Shown here: piece after piece, positions 41,862 through 49,230 of the stretch
Numbering within the stretch: the first letter of the stretch is position 1
Layout: the number at the start of each line of letters is the position of its first letter
Assembly: GCF_011007365.1 (NCBI RefSeq)
Contig: NZ_WFKM01000007.1
Coordinates: forward strand, 62,001 to 126,000
Origin: Sphingobacterium sp. xlx-96
GTDB taxonomy: Bacteria > Bacteroidota > Bacteroidia > Sphingobacteriales > Sphingobacteriaceae
Reading direction: 5' to 3'
Length of the DNA stretch: 64,000 nucleotides
Made by a program: the position numbers and the translations under genes
The notes under the pieces: generated by a model
Database searches by the model: none
Seen by the model: only the letters and a program-made list of their open reading frames with translations
What the model was told of the DNA's origin: nothing

Positions 41862-43364
41862 GTGTCTTCTATTAAAAAGTTCTTAAGCGACACGGTGATT
41901 TATGGTATGACCACCATTGTATCACGGATGATCAGTTTTTTGATGACGCCTATTTACCTGCGGAAATTTCAGAATGCAGGCACATATGGTATATATACTA
42001 GTTTTTACGCTTGGGTCTCCATGTTGAATGCTATTTTGGCATTTGGGATGGAGACTACTTTTTTTAGGTACCTGCAAAAGCAAGAGATTGCGGACAAAGA
42101 CAAAGTTTATAATAACAGTTTCTTTGTGACCTTGTTTATGTCGGTCCTGTTGCTAGGGAGTGTTTTTATTTTTACAAGGCCGATAGCTTCATTTTTTTCC
42201 GAAGGAGGAGATATAGACTTATATGTTCAATATGTAAAGTTTTTTGCCTTTATTTTGGTCGCGGATGCATTAGCAGTTGTTCCTTTTGCTAAAATAAGAG
42301 CCCAGGGACGCCCTGTTCGATACAGCTATCTGAAATTTATCAACATCTTCGTTACCGTCGGTCTGAATTTGTTTTTTATCGTTTTCCTACCGAGGTGGAG
42401 GGTTGAATCTTCATTTTGGGCATCGTTTTCGTTGGGTTGGTTTCAAGAAGGGTGGCTCGGGTATGTGTTTATCTCTAATTTGGTAGCTTCTGTATTAACG
42501 CTGGTTTTGTTAGCTCCCGAATTGTTGAAAGTACGTTTAAAAGTTGATAAAGTGCTTTTGAAAAATATGCTGAGGTATAGCTTTCCTATTTTGATTGCAA
42601 ATATTTCTTTTATCATCAACGAGAACTTGGATAAAATGTTTTTTAGAAAGCTTTTACCCGGAGAATTAGGGGTCACTGAATTAGGGGTATATGGTGCTGT
42701 AGCTAAAATAGCTATTTTTTTAAATCTATTTGTTACAGCGTTTCGATTGGGAGCCGAACCTTTTTTCTTTTCGCATGCGAACAATGCGAATGCACCACGT
42801 ACCTATGCCGCTGTCATGAAGTATTTCGTCATTCTGATGGTGTTGGTAATGATCGGGTTAAATGCAAATATCAGCTGGATAAAGGAATTTATAGAAGGAA
42901 ACGCGAAAAATCCTGAAGAGTATTGGTCTGGATTGAAGATATTGCCGGTATTATTGTTTAATTATGTGCTTTTGGGTGTATATATGAACCTTTCTGTGTG
43001 GTATAAATTGACTGATCAAACCAAATATGCGATATATATATCGGGTGTAGGTGCTTTGGTTACGATAGCTTTAAATGTACTGTTAATTCCCTTGTATTCT
43101 TATGTGGGAGCCGTTTTATCAACCAGTCTTGTATATTTGGTTATGATCGGACTGTCCCTGTTTTGGGGGCAAAAATATTATTCTATACCTTACGCTTTTG
43201 GTAGCATTAGCCTTTATCTGCTTATTGGACTGGTGATTTCTCTAGCAAGTTGTTTTGTATTTGACAGTAATGTATGGGTAGGGAATTTATTATTAATTGT
43301 TTTTAGCGTTTGCACTTTCTTCTTAGAAAAGAATGCTGTTTTGAAGTTGTTAGGGAGAAGATAA
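41862..43364 (+). CDS. Polysaccharide flippase (Wzx/MOP superfamily)
   Basis: The product has 500 residues from a GTG at 41862, with 12-14 membrane helices. The N-terminus (DTVIYGMTTIVSRMISFLMT then PIYLRKFQNAGTYGIY) is typical of Wzx-like lipid-linked oligosaccharide flippases of Bacteroidota. LGVYGAVAKIAIFLNLFVTAFRLGAEPFFF lies in the middle pair of helices. It probably moves an O-antigen or lipid-linked sugar across the inner membrane. No glycosyltransferases adjoin it, so the cargo is unknown. It is convergent with dusB. Confidence 0.85.
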   Translation: MSSIKKFLSDTVIYGMTTIVSRMISFLMTPIYLRKFQNAGTYGIYTSFYAWVSMLNAILAFGMETTFFRYLQKQEIADKDKVYNNSFFVTLFMSVLLLGSVFIFTRPIASFFSEGGDIDLYVQYVKFFAFILVADALAVVPFAKIRAQGRPVRYSYLKFINIFVTVGLNLFFIVFLPRWRVESSFWASFSLGWFQEGWLGYVFISNLVASVLTLVLLAPELLKVRLKVDKVLLKNMLRYSFPILIANISFIINENLDKMFFRKLLPGELGVTELGVYGAVAKIAIFLNLFVTAFRLGAEPFFFSHANNANAPRTYAAVMKYFVILMVLVMIGLNANISWIKEFIEGNAKNPEEYWSGLKILPVLLFNYVLLGVYMNLSVWYKLTDQTKYAIYISGVGALVTIALNVLLIPLYSYVGAVLSTSLVYLVMIGLSLFWGQKYYSIPYAFGSISLYLLIGLVISLASCFVFDSNVWVGNLLLIVFSVCTFFLEKNAVLKLLGRR

Positions 43365-43392
43365 AGTTTAGAAATTAAAGTGTTAAGGAAGG

Positions 43393-44388
43393 TTATACCG
43401 GCTCACCAACAAAACTATCTTTTATTTCATCTAAAACCTCGATGATTTCGTCATAGAGATTCAGTCCTACAAGTTTCATACGGTATTCTTTAAAATTGGG
43501 TATGCCTTTGAAATAGTTTGCGTAGTGCCTGCGCATTTCGAATATCCCAAGTTTATCACCTTTCCACTCAATGGATTTGGTGAGGTGGCTACGACACACT
43601 TCCACGCGTTCTGCTATGGTCGGACCTTCCAAACGTTCTCCTGTTTGAAAAAAATGTTTGATCTCTCTAAAGATCCAAGGATAACCGATAGAGGCTCTAC
43701 CTATCATGATACCGTCTACTTCATATTCCTGCCTCCAGGCGGCTGCTTTTTCGACAGAATCGACATCACCATTACCGAATATTGGAATCTTTATCCGTGG
43801 ATTTCGCTTGATATCTCGTATCATAGACCAGTCTGCCTGCCCTTTGTACAGCTGCGCACGTGTTCTTCCGTGTATGGCTAGCGCTTGTATGCCTACATCC
43901 TGTAGGCGTTCGGCCACTTCGTAGACATTTTTGGTATTATCATCCCATCCTAATCTCGTTTTTACGGTGACAGGGAGATGTGTTGCCTCTACGACAGCTT
44001 TGGTCATCGCTACCATTTTATCTATGTCTTGCAACAAGGAGGAACCTGCACCTTTGCAGACCACTTTCTTGACAGGGCAGCCATAGTTGATGTCTATAAG
44101 ATTGGGGTTTGCTTTGGTGCATATCTCGGCAGATTGCCGCATAGAATCGATGTCACCACCAAAAATTTGGATACCGATAGGTCGCTCGTATTCGAAGATG
44201 TCCAATTTTTGAACGGATTTTGCTGCGTCGCGGATGAGTCCCTCTGAAGATATAAATTCGGTATACATCATATCTACGCCATTCTGCTTACAAACGTAAC
44301 GAAATGGCGGGTCGCTGACATCCTCCATAGGAGCCAGAAGTAATGGGAATTCACCTAGATCAATGTTGTTACCAATTTTTACAGACAT
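43393..44388 (-). CDS. dusB: tRNA-dihydrouridine synthase (DusB/NifR3 type)
   Basis: The product has 331 residues. An FMN-binding TIM barrel shows LLLAPMEDVSDPPFRYVCK, TEFISSEGL, IQIFGGD, DINYGCPVKKVVCKGAGSSL (catalytic Cys), VTVKTRLGWDD, LAIHGRTRAQLYKGQADW and IFGNGDVDS, GIMIGRASIGYPWIF. It reduces uridine to dihydrouridine in tRNA D loops. It lies 75 nt after trpC on the same strand, so it may be a distal part of that transcript. Confidence 0.94.
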   Translation of the reverse strand: MSVKIGNNIDLGEFPLLLAPMEDVSDPPFRYVCKQNGVDMMYTEFISSEGLIRDAAKSVQKLDIFEYERPIGIQIFGGDIDSMRQSAEICTKANPNLIDINYGCPVKKVVCKGAGSSLLQDIDKMVAMTKAVVEATHLPVTVKTRLGWDDNTKNVYEVAERLQDVGIQALAIHGRTRAQLYKGQADWSMIRDIKRNPRIKIPIFGNGDVDSVEKAAAWRQEYEVDGIMIGRASIGYPWIFREIKHFFQTGERLEGPTIAERVEVCRSHLTKSIEWKGDKLGIFEMRRHYANYFKGIPNFKEYRMKLVGLNLYDEIIEVLDEIKDSFVGEPV

Positions 44389-44463
44389 GGTGCAAAATTA
44401 AAGCTTTTTGCGTAAATATGCGAATTTGCAAATGCGCGGATTTGCAAATGGTCAAATCTTCAT

Positions 44464-45252
44464 TTAAATAGTTAACTGTTTAACAAAGTCTTGCATCGCT
44501 TCTCCTGGATTGGTGGTTTTCATAAAGTTTTCACCAATTAGGAAGGACTGAAATCCGCGTTTTCTTAAATCTAAGATGGTTTTTGGGGCAGAGATTCCAC
44601 TTTCCGAAACTTTGATATACTGATCTGGTATTTTGTTGACAAGGTCGTAGGAATGGTTCAATGAAACGTTGAAATCCTTTAAATTCCGGTTATTTACACC
44701 GATAGCATCGATGCTATCGAAAATGTTATGTTGAAGTTCTTCTTCATTATGTACTTCCAATAACACGTTAAGACCTAGTGATTTAGCGTGTAGGGACAAG
44801 GATTGGACGGCTTCTGAGGTAAGGCATGCGGCAATTAGGAGGATAATGTCTGCTCCATATGCTTTTGCTTCTGTTATTTGATAGCTATCAACGATAAATT
44901 CCTTGCGGAGTAGTGGGATCTGTAGTACTTCCCTAGCACTGCTAAGGTCGGCAAGACTACCTTGAAAGAAGTCCCTGTCGGTAAGTACAGAAATGGCGGA
45001 AGCTCCGGCTGTCTGGTAGCCTTGTACGACTTCTTGGACGGTCGAACTATTATTTATAACCCCTTTAGAAGGCGACGCGCGTTTATATTCGGCAATGATG
45101 CCTGTTCGGAGTGGATTTTCTACCGATTCTTTTAAGGAATAGCAGGATCTAGGAAATAAAGGGAACTTTTCAAGCTGTTGCAAGGATGTTTTGGACTTTG
45201 CTTCGGCAACTTCTGTTTTTTTTCTTTCGATGATTTTATCCAGTATAGTCAT
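44464..45252 (-). CDS. trpC: Indole-3-glycerol phosphate synthase
   Basis: The product has 262 residues from the ATG at 45252 (MTILDKIIERKKTEVAEAK); a TTG 15 nt upstream is not needed. It closes the indole ring in tryptophan synthesis. Motifs: IAEYKRASPSKGVI (catalytic Lys), VLTDRDFFQGS, LLRKEFIVDSYQI, ADIILLIAACL, LLEVHNEEEL (Glu), IGVNNRNLKDF, VSESGISAP and FLIGENFMK. trpD and trpF are not in this cluster. Confidence 0.96.
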   Translation of the reverse strand: MTILDKIIERKKTEVAEAKSKTSLQQLEKFPLFPRSCYSLKESVENPLRTGIIAEYKRASPSKGVINNSSTVQEVVQGYQTAGASAISVLTDRDFFQGSLADLSSAREVLQIPLLRKEFIVDSYQITEAKAYGADIILLIAACLTSEAVQSLSLHAKSLGLNVLLEVHNEEELQHNIFDSIDAIGVNNRNLKDFNVSLNHSYDLVNKIPDQYIKVSESGISAPKTILDLRKRGFQSFLIGENFMKTTNPGEAMQDFVKQLTI

Positions 45253-45257
45253 ATTTG

Positions 45258-45353
45258 TTGTTATCAAGTTCTGAAGTTATATTGTTATCAAGTTATGTTG
45301 TTATTGAGTTGTCTTGTTATGCTGTTATCGAGTTATCTAGTTAACTTGATAAC
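45258..45353. repeat. Degenerate GTTATCAAGTTA repeats with a perfect inverted pair
   Basis: Between trpC and trpG the motif TTGTTATCAAGTTATG recurs about five times with drift (45257, 45282, 45299, 45315, 45322). GTTATCAAGTTA (45284-45295) and TAACTTGATAAC (45342-45353) are exact inverted copies 46 nt apart, so the transcript can fold into a long hairpin between the two genes. An open frame reading through it is not credible. Confidence 0.7.
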
Positions 45354-45395
45354 ATGTTCACTTGTTACCCCGTAACCTTCATAACCTTTTTAACT

Positions 45396-45968
45396 TCATT
45401 TCAACCAATTTTCAATTAATTTCTTTCCATTATCGGTCAATATCGACTCCGGGTGGAATTGCATTCCGCGCACATCGTACTGTTTATGTGCTATGGCCAT
45501 GATAATTCCATTTTCATCGATAGCAGTGATTTTTAGAACGTCCGGTAAACTTTTCTCATCGACAGCCCAAGAGTGGTATCGTCCTATTTTCGATTCTTCG
45601 GGAAAGCCTTGAAAAAGCTTTTCGTCTTTGTCGGTTATAATGATGGATGAAGCTATACCGTGTAGGGGTCTTGACATGTTGAAAAGTTTGCCGCCAAATA
45701 CTTCCGCAATCGCCTGTTGGCCGAGACATATCCCCAAGATACGCTTTTTGGATGCGTAGGTTCGGATTACGTCCATCAGTAGTCCGGCTTCTTCGGGTAT
45801 ACCAGGGCCCGGAGATAGCAATATGTTCTCAAATTGATCGATATAGTCCAGATTGAATTTGTCGTTACGTACGACTTCGTAGTCTACTCCTAATTCCTGT
45901 AACAAATGGACTAGGTTGTAGGTGAAAGAATCATAGTTGTCTATGACTAAAATTTTATCTTTGTTCAT
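45396..45968 (-). CDS. trpG: Anthranilate synthase component II (glutamine amidotransferase)
   Basis: The product has 190 residues. Class I amidotransferase triad: LGICLGQQAIAEVFGG (Cys), and GMQFHPESILT (His, Glu). The oxyanion motif is LLSPGPGIPEEAG. It supplies ammonia to TrpE. Its start overlaps the end of the small orf75 by 14 nt, so translation is coupled. Confidence 0.95.
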   Translation of the reverse strand: MNKDKILVIDNYDSFTYNLVHLLQELGVDYEVVRNDKFNLDYIDQFENILLSPGPGIPEEAGLLMDVIRTYASKKRILGICLGQQAIAEVFGGKLFNMSRPLHGIASSIIITDKDEKLFQGFPEESKIGRYHSWAVDEKSLPDVLKITAIDENGIIMAIAHKQYDVRGMQFHPESILTDNGKKLIENWLK

Positions 45969-46182
45969 CTTGTAACAATTGACTGGTTTCCACTAGTTGC
46001 TGTATTTCTTTATTCGTCGCTATCAAATCTACGAACTCTGTGTCGTTTGTATTTCCTCTCTTTTGTTTTTCTGCCATATACTGTTTGCGTAAATGGAGTA
46101 ATTCCAAAATTCTGGTATCAATAGTTTCGATGCTTGATGTGAGATGTGTCGTATTCTCACAGTATTCAAGAGGACGTATCAT
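45955..46182 (-). CDS. Unnamed 75-residue protein coupled between trpE and trpG
   Basis: The start ATG overlaps the trpE stop in ATGA (46179-46182) and the end overlaps trpG by 14 nt, so it is placed like a real translationally coupled gene. The product is short, highly helical and charged. Residues about 17-45 (SSIETIDTRILELLHLRKQY and MAEKQKR) resemble the first helix of AroQ chorismate mutase (IDxxILxLLxxR...K), and the end (DLIATNKEIQQLVETSQLLQ) could be a second helix. At 75 residues it is too short for a usual 90-100-residue mutase, and the first conserved Arg is not evident. It could be a reduced mutase, a TrpE/TrpG assembly factor or an unrelated helical protein. I do not recognise it as a named family. 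Confidence 0.75.
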   Translation of the reverse strand: MIRPLEYCENTTHLTSSIETIDTRILELLHLRKQYMAEKQKRGNTNDTEFVDLIATNKEIQQLVETSQLLQDEQR

Positions 46183-47582
46183 AGGGTTTGTGCTATTTCA
46201 AGGGCTCTGCGCAGTGCAGCTATTTTGTTGTTTACTTCTTGTAGTTCTTTTTCTGGATCCGAATCCAATACTATACCTGCTCCAGCTTGGTAGTGTAATA
46301 CATTCTTCTTACTCAAGAAGGAACGTATCATGATGGCATGGTTAAAATCTCCGTTGAAGCCCATAAAGCCGATTGCCCCTGCGTAGAAAGAACGTTGCAT
46401 TCCTTCATAGCGATCTATCAACGTGATGGCCATATGTTTTGGGGCACCCGATAGTGTGCCAGCGGGATAGGTGTCGCCGACGACGTCAAATGGATTGGCA
46501 CTAGGCGTTAGTTTTCCCGATACCTTGGAGACTAAATGGATGATATGGGAATAGTACTGTGCTTCTTTGTATGATTTGACTTGAACGTTCGTACAGTGAC
46601 GACTAAGGTCATTGCGGGCCAAATCAACCAGCATGACGTGTTCTGCCGATTCCTTTGGATCATTTTTTAGTTCTTCGGCTATTTTTTCATCTTGTTCCAT
46701 GTCGCCCGTACGTTTGAAGGTTCCCGCTATCGGGTATATGGTTGCCTCTCCCTTTTTGATGGTGAGCTGTGCTTCCGGTGAAGAACCAAAAAGCTTGAAG
46801 TCTCCGTAATCAAAGTAGAATAGGTAAGGGGAAGGGTTGATGGCACGCAGGGCTCGATATACATTGAATTCATCGCCTGCAAATGATGTTGAAAACCCTC
46901 GAGAAGGTACGATTTGGAAGACGTCACCTCTACGTATATGAGCTTTCATTTTGTCAACAAGTGCTTTGAACGATTCATCGGTCATGTTTGATTTCTCTTC
47001 TCCTGTTGTATAGAAAGAATACTCTGGGAAATTTTTGTTTTGAATCAAGTATTCGATACGTTCCAGGTCGCTTTCTTTCTCGTCAAGTAGATGCTCGAAG
47101 ATGTAAAGCTGATTGCGAAAATGATCGATAGCAATGACATATTTGTATACATGGTATTGTAAAAAGGGAATTTTTCGTGCGTCTTCTAATTTGGCGGTGA
47201 GGGTTATATCCTCAAAATGTGCTACAGTGTCGAAGGTGAAATAGCCAAATAATCCGTTGGAAATGACGTTTGTGTCAGCTAGGTATTCTTCCTGAAACGA
47301 TTGCCTAAAAGCGGATACTTCAGTTCGTAAGTCGATGGATGAGGCTGGTTTGACAATCTTTTCTTGGTTTGGATAGCTAATCGTTAAGTCATTTTCATTG
47401 AGTGCTAATCCGGCAATCGGTTGGCAGCAGATATAGCTGATGTTGTTGTCCCGGCTGTGATACTCCGAACTTTCGAGTAGAATAGTGTTTGGAAAGATAT
47501 CCCGCATACGAAGATAGATACTAACTGGTGTGGTGGTGTCAGCTAGTATTTTTTTGTGGTTTGTTTTGAATGCGTATGTCAT
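46179..47582 (-). CDS. trpE: Anthranilate synthase component I
   Basis: The product has 467 residues. The chorismate-binding domain (about 200-460) has MKAHIRRGDVFQIVPSR, SPYLFYFDYGDFKLFGSSPE, IYPIAGTFKRTG, VMLVDLARNDLSRHC, FPAGTLSGAP-like YPAGTLSGAPKHMA, and GAGIVLDSDPEKELQEVNNK. The N-terminal LLESSEYHSRDNNISYICC box is the usual tryptophan feedback site (LLES). It converts chorismate to anthranilate with TrpG. Transcription is controlled by the leader and attenuator at 47676-47822. Confidence 0.96.
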   Translation of the reverse strand: MTYAFKTNHKKILADTTTPVSIYLRMRDIFPNTILLESSEYHSRDNNISYICCQPIAGLALNENDLTISYPNQEKIVKPASSIDLRTEVSAFRQSFQEEYLADTNVISNGLFGYFTFDTVAHFEDITLTAKLEDARKIPFLQYHVYKYVIAIDHFRNQLYIFEHLLDEKESDLERIEYLIQNKNFPEYSFYTTGEEKSNMTDESFKALVDKMKAHIRRGDVFQIVPSRGFSTSFAGDEFNVYRALRAINPSPYLFYFDYGDFKLFGSSPEAQLTIKKGEATIYPIAGTFKRTGDMEQDEKIAEELKNDPKESAEHVMLVDLARNDLSRHCTNVQVKSYKEAQYYSHIIHLVSKVSGKLTPSANPFDVVGDTYPAGTLSGAPKHMAITLIDRYEGMQRSFYAGAIGFMGFNGDFNHAIMIRSFLSKKNVLHYQAGAGIVLDSDPEKELQEVNNKIAALRRALEIAQTL

Positions 47583-47675
47583 ATATGTTTAATTGTTGGT
47601 AAGTCTTTATTTATTTTTTTTCAGTTTTTAAAGCGCTTTTTTTTCGAAGGTTCTGGTTTTGTAACTATATTAAAC

Positions 47676-47707
47676 AAAAAAAGCCCGACGAAATACGTCG
47701 GGCTTTT
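47676..47707 (-). terminator. Attenuator terminator of the trp operon
   Basis: On the minus strand AAAAGCCCGACG (complement of 47696-47707) pairs with CGTCGGGCTTTT (complement of 47679-47690) around TATTT, followed by TTTTTTTG. It stands between the leader peptide gene and trpE, 94 nt before the trpE start. Confidence 0.9.
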
Positions 47708-47738
47708 GATTTATGGTTTTGGTTGATTAAAAAAATCC

Positions 47739-47822
47739 TTATTCTGAAAACCAATAGAGGTGCCTCCCGACGCTATTTGCTCCAGGCCACCACCAAAATT
47801 GATATGTACTTTGTGTCATCAT
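47739..47822 (-). CDS. trp operon leader peptide (TrpL-like), 27 residues
   Basis: ATG at 47822 opens a 27-codon frame with three successive Trp codons and a fourth near the end (start MMTQSTYQFWWWPGANS, later HLYWFSE). The stop is at 47739-47741. Segment CGTCGGG (complement of 47766-47772, codons 17-19) is identical to the terminator 3' arm, so it can pair with CCCGACG of the 5' arm as an antiterminator. GGTGGCCT over the Trp codons can pair with AGGCACC downstream (1:2 hairpin). Ribosome stalling at WWW when Trp-tRNA is low would therefore permit transcription of trpE-orf75-trpG-trpC. This is the classic attenuation layout. No upstream ribosome binding site is evident, and the 5' UTR is only a few bases. 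Confidence 0.9.
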   Translation of the reverse strand: MMTQSTYQFWWWPGANSVGRHLYWFSE

Positions 47823-47829
47823 TACACTG

Positions 47830-47859
47830 CAAATTTAGAATAATTTTTAAATAATCAAA
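47830..47859 (-). promoter_or_regulatory. trp operon promoter
   Basis: On the minus strand: TTTG (complement of 47856-47859), 18-bp spacer, TAAATTTG (complement of 47830-47837), an exact TAnnTTTG -7 box. The predicted start lies about 6 nt before the leader peptide ATG, so the leader message is almost leaderless. Confidence 0.78.
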
Positions 47860-47880
47860 CTCTTTTTGTTAAAAAAATAA

Positions 47881-47924
47881 AACTTTCATGATTTTATTGA
47901 ATTATCAATAGAATCATGAAAGTT
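47881..47924 (-). terminator. Strong terminator of trmD, 44-bp near-perfect palindrome
   Basis: AACTTTCATGATT and AATCATGAAAGTT are exact inverted arms, with TATTGA/TCAATA extending the stem. On the minus strand it is followed by TTTTATTTTTTT, so it ends trmD transcription just upstream of the trp promoter. Confidence 0.85.
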
Positions 47925-47993
47925 CTTGATACCCTTTGAAGATAGATTCTTTCAGAAAAATAAAGTTGCAAATGCTTACTTATTTAGCAACTG

Positions 47994-48674
47994 CTACTCT
48001 TCTTTCAATAAATCTGGCCTTCTTTCCTGTGTTCGTTGGAGTTGTTGTTCATCCCTCCACGCATTGATTTTGGCTTCGTTGCCACTTAATAGGATATCAG
48101 GAACCTTATGCCCACGCCATTCAGCAGGTCTTGTATATATAGGAGCATCGAGTAGACCATCTTGGAAGGAATCGGATAAAGCGGAAGTTTCATCGGATAG
48201 AACACCGGGTATTAGTCGTACTATAGCATCGACGAGGATAGCTGCCGGAAGTTCGCCTCCTGAAAGGACATAGTCACCTATCGATATTTCGCGTGTCACG
48301 AATACATCGCGTATGCGTTGATCTATTCCTTTATAGTGCCCACACAATACAATGATATTGCCCCGTGTGGAGAGATCATTAGCGATAGCTTGGTTAAGCG
48401 TAGTACCGTCCGGAGTCATATATATGATTTCATCATACTCTCTTTCGTTCTGGAGTTTCTCGATACATCGAGCGAATGGTTCGATTTGCATCACCATACC
48501 GGATCCTCCTCCATAAGGATAATCGTCTACAGACTTTTGTTTGTGGGTACTGTAGTCTCTAAGGTTGTGAACATGAATTTCCGTCAAGCCTTTTTTTTGT
48601 GCGCGCTGTAAGATTGAATGTGCAAATGGACTATCCAGCAAGGAGGGTAATACGGTAATGATGTCAAATCTCAT
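47994..48674 (-). CDS. trmD: tRNA (guanine37-N1)-methyltransferase
   Basis: The product has 226 residues. SPOUT-class trefoil-knot enzyme using S-adenosylmethionine to methylate G37. Motifs: [93 protein letters not shown] and [19 protein letters not shown]. Essential in most bacteria for reading-frame maintenance. Confidence 0.96.
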   Translation of the reverse strand: MRFDIITVLPSLLDSPFAHSILQRAQKKGLTEIHVHNLRDYSTHKQKSVDDYPYGGGSGMVMQIEPFARCIEKLQNEREYDEIIYMTPDGTTLNQAIANDLSTRGNIIVLCGHYKGIDQRIRDVFVTREISIGDYVLSGGELPAAILVDAIVRLIPGVLSDETSALSDSFQDGLLDAPIYTRPAEWRGHKVPDILLSGNEAKINAWRDEQQLQRTQERRPDLLKEE

Positions 48675-49230
48675 CCTGCAAAAATAAGTAAAATGCTTTG
48701 TATTCGCGAATTTTTACGGTGCGCGGCTTTGTGATATATCCGGCTAGGGAGCGGTTGACGGATTAAATTGTTACAATAATTAACACTATATATTAATGTT
48801 TGAACAAATAATATCGAAATGATAATAGGATTAAATCTAAGTAGTTTAACGGTTTGTCTTAAAATTTTATTTTGATTTATCGAATAGATTGAAATTATAT
48901 TTTGATTATTTTATTTTTCTTAAAATATGTTAAATCGAATAGTGGGGTTGCTTGATTTTCATTGCTAGAATATTTTGATTATGTTTATTTTAATGAAAAA
49001 CGTTTTGATTTAAAAAACTTGCAATGACAACTTGTGTCCCTTATATTTGTCACCCTGATTCTTTTAGATGATGGCATACTAACTATTTGTACTTCTCTTT
49101 AATTATGGAAAGCACTATAATGCTTTCTATAGCCTGCTATTTGCTGTCTAAAGTCTGCATTAAACTATTGGTTGTGTTATATACCAAAGTTTAGACATGA
49201 AAATTATTTTTTATACACATATACTTTAAC
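48675..49230 (+). other. 556-bp AT-rich non-coding region upstream of susC1
   Basis: It contains a candidate promoter: TTG (49019-49021), 20-bp spacer, TATATTTG (49042-49049), giving a 5' UTR of about 175 nt. The 350 nt nearer trmD are very AT-rich with no gene or repeat that I recognise. A 10-codon frame (49197-49229) ends one base before the susC1 start. Confidence 0.6.

Noticed and set aside
45178-45375. 65-codon frame through the GTTATCAAGTTA repeats
   Set aside because: Its Leu/Ser/Tyr-rich content comes only from the repeat; it is antisense to trpC at one end.
47926-48273. 115-codon open frame antisense to trmD
   Set aside because: TrmD on the other strand is unambiguous; the frame has no start signal or domain.
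49197-49229. 10-codon frame just before susC1 as a leader peptide
   Set aside because: It does not resemble the MKQKLL mini-ORFs before susC2 and susC3, and chance is sufficient in AT-rich DNA; it is mentioned only as a note.
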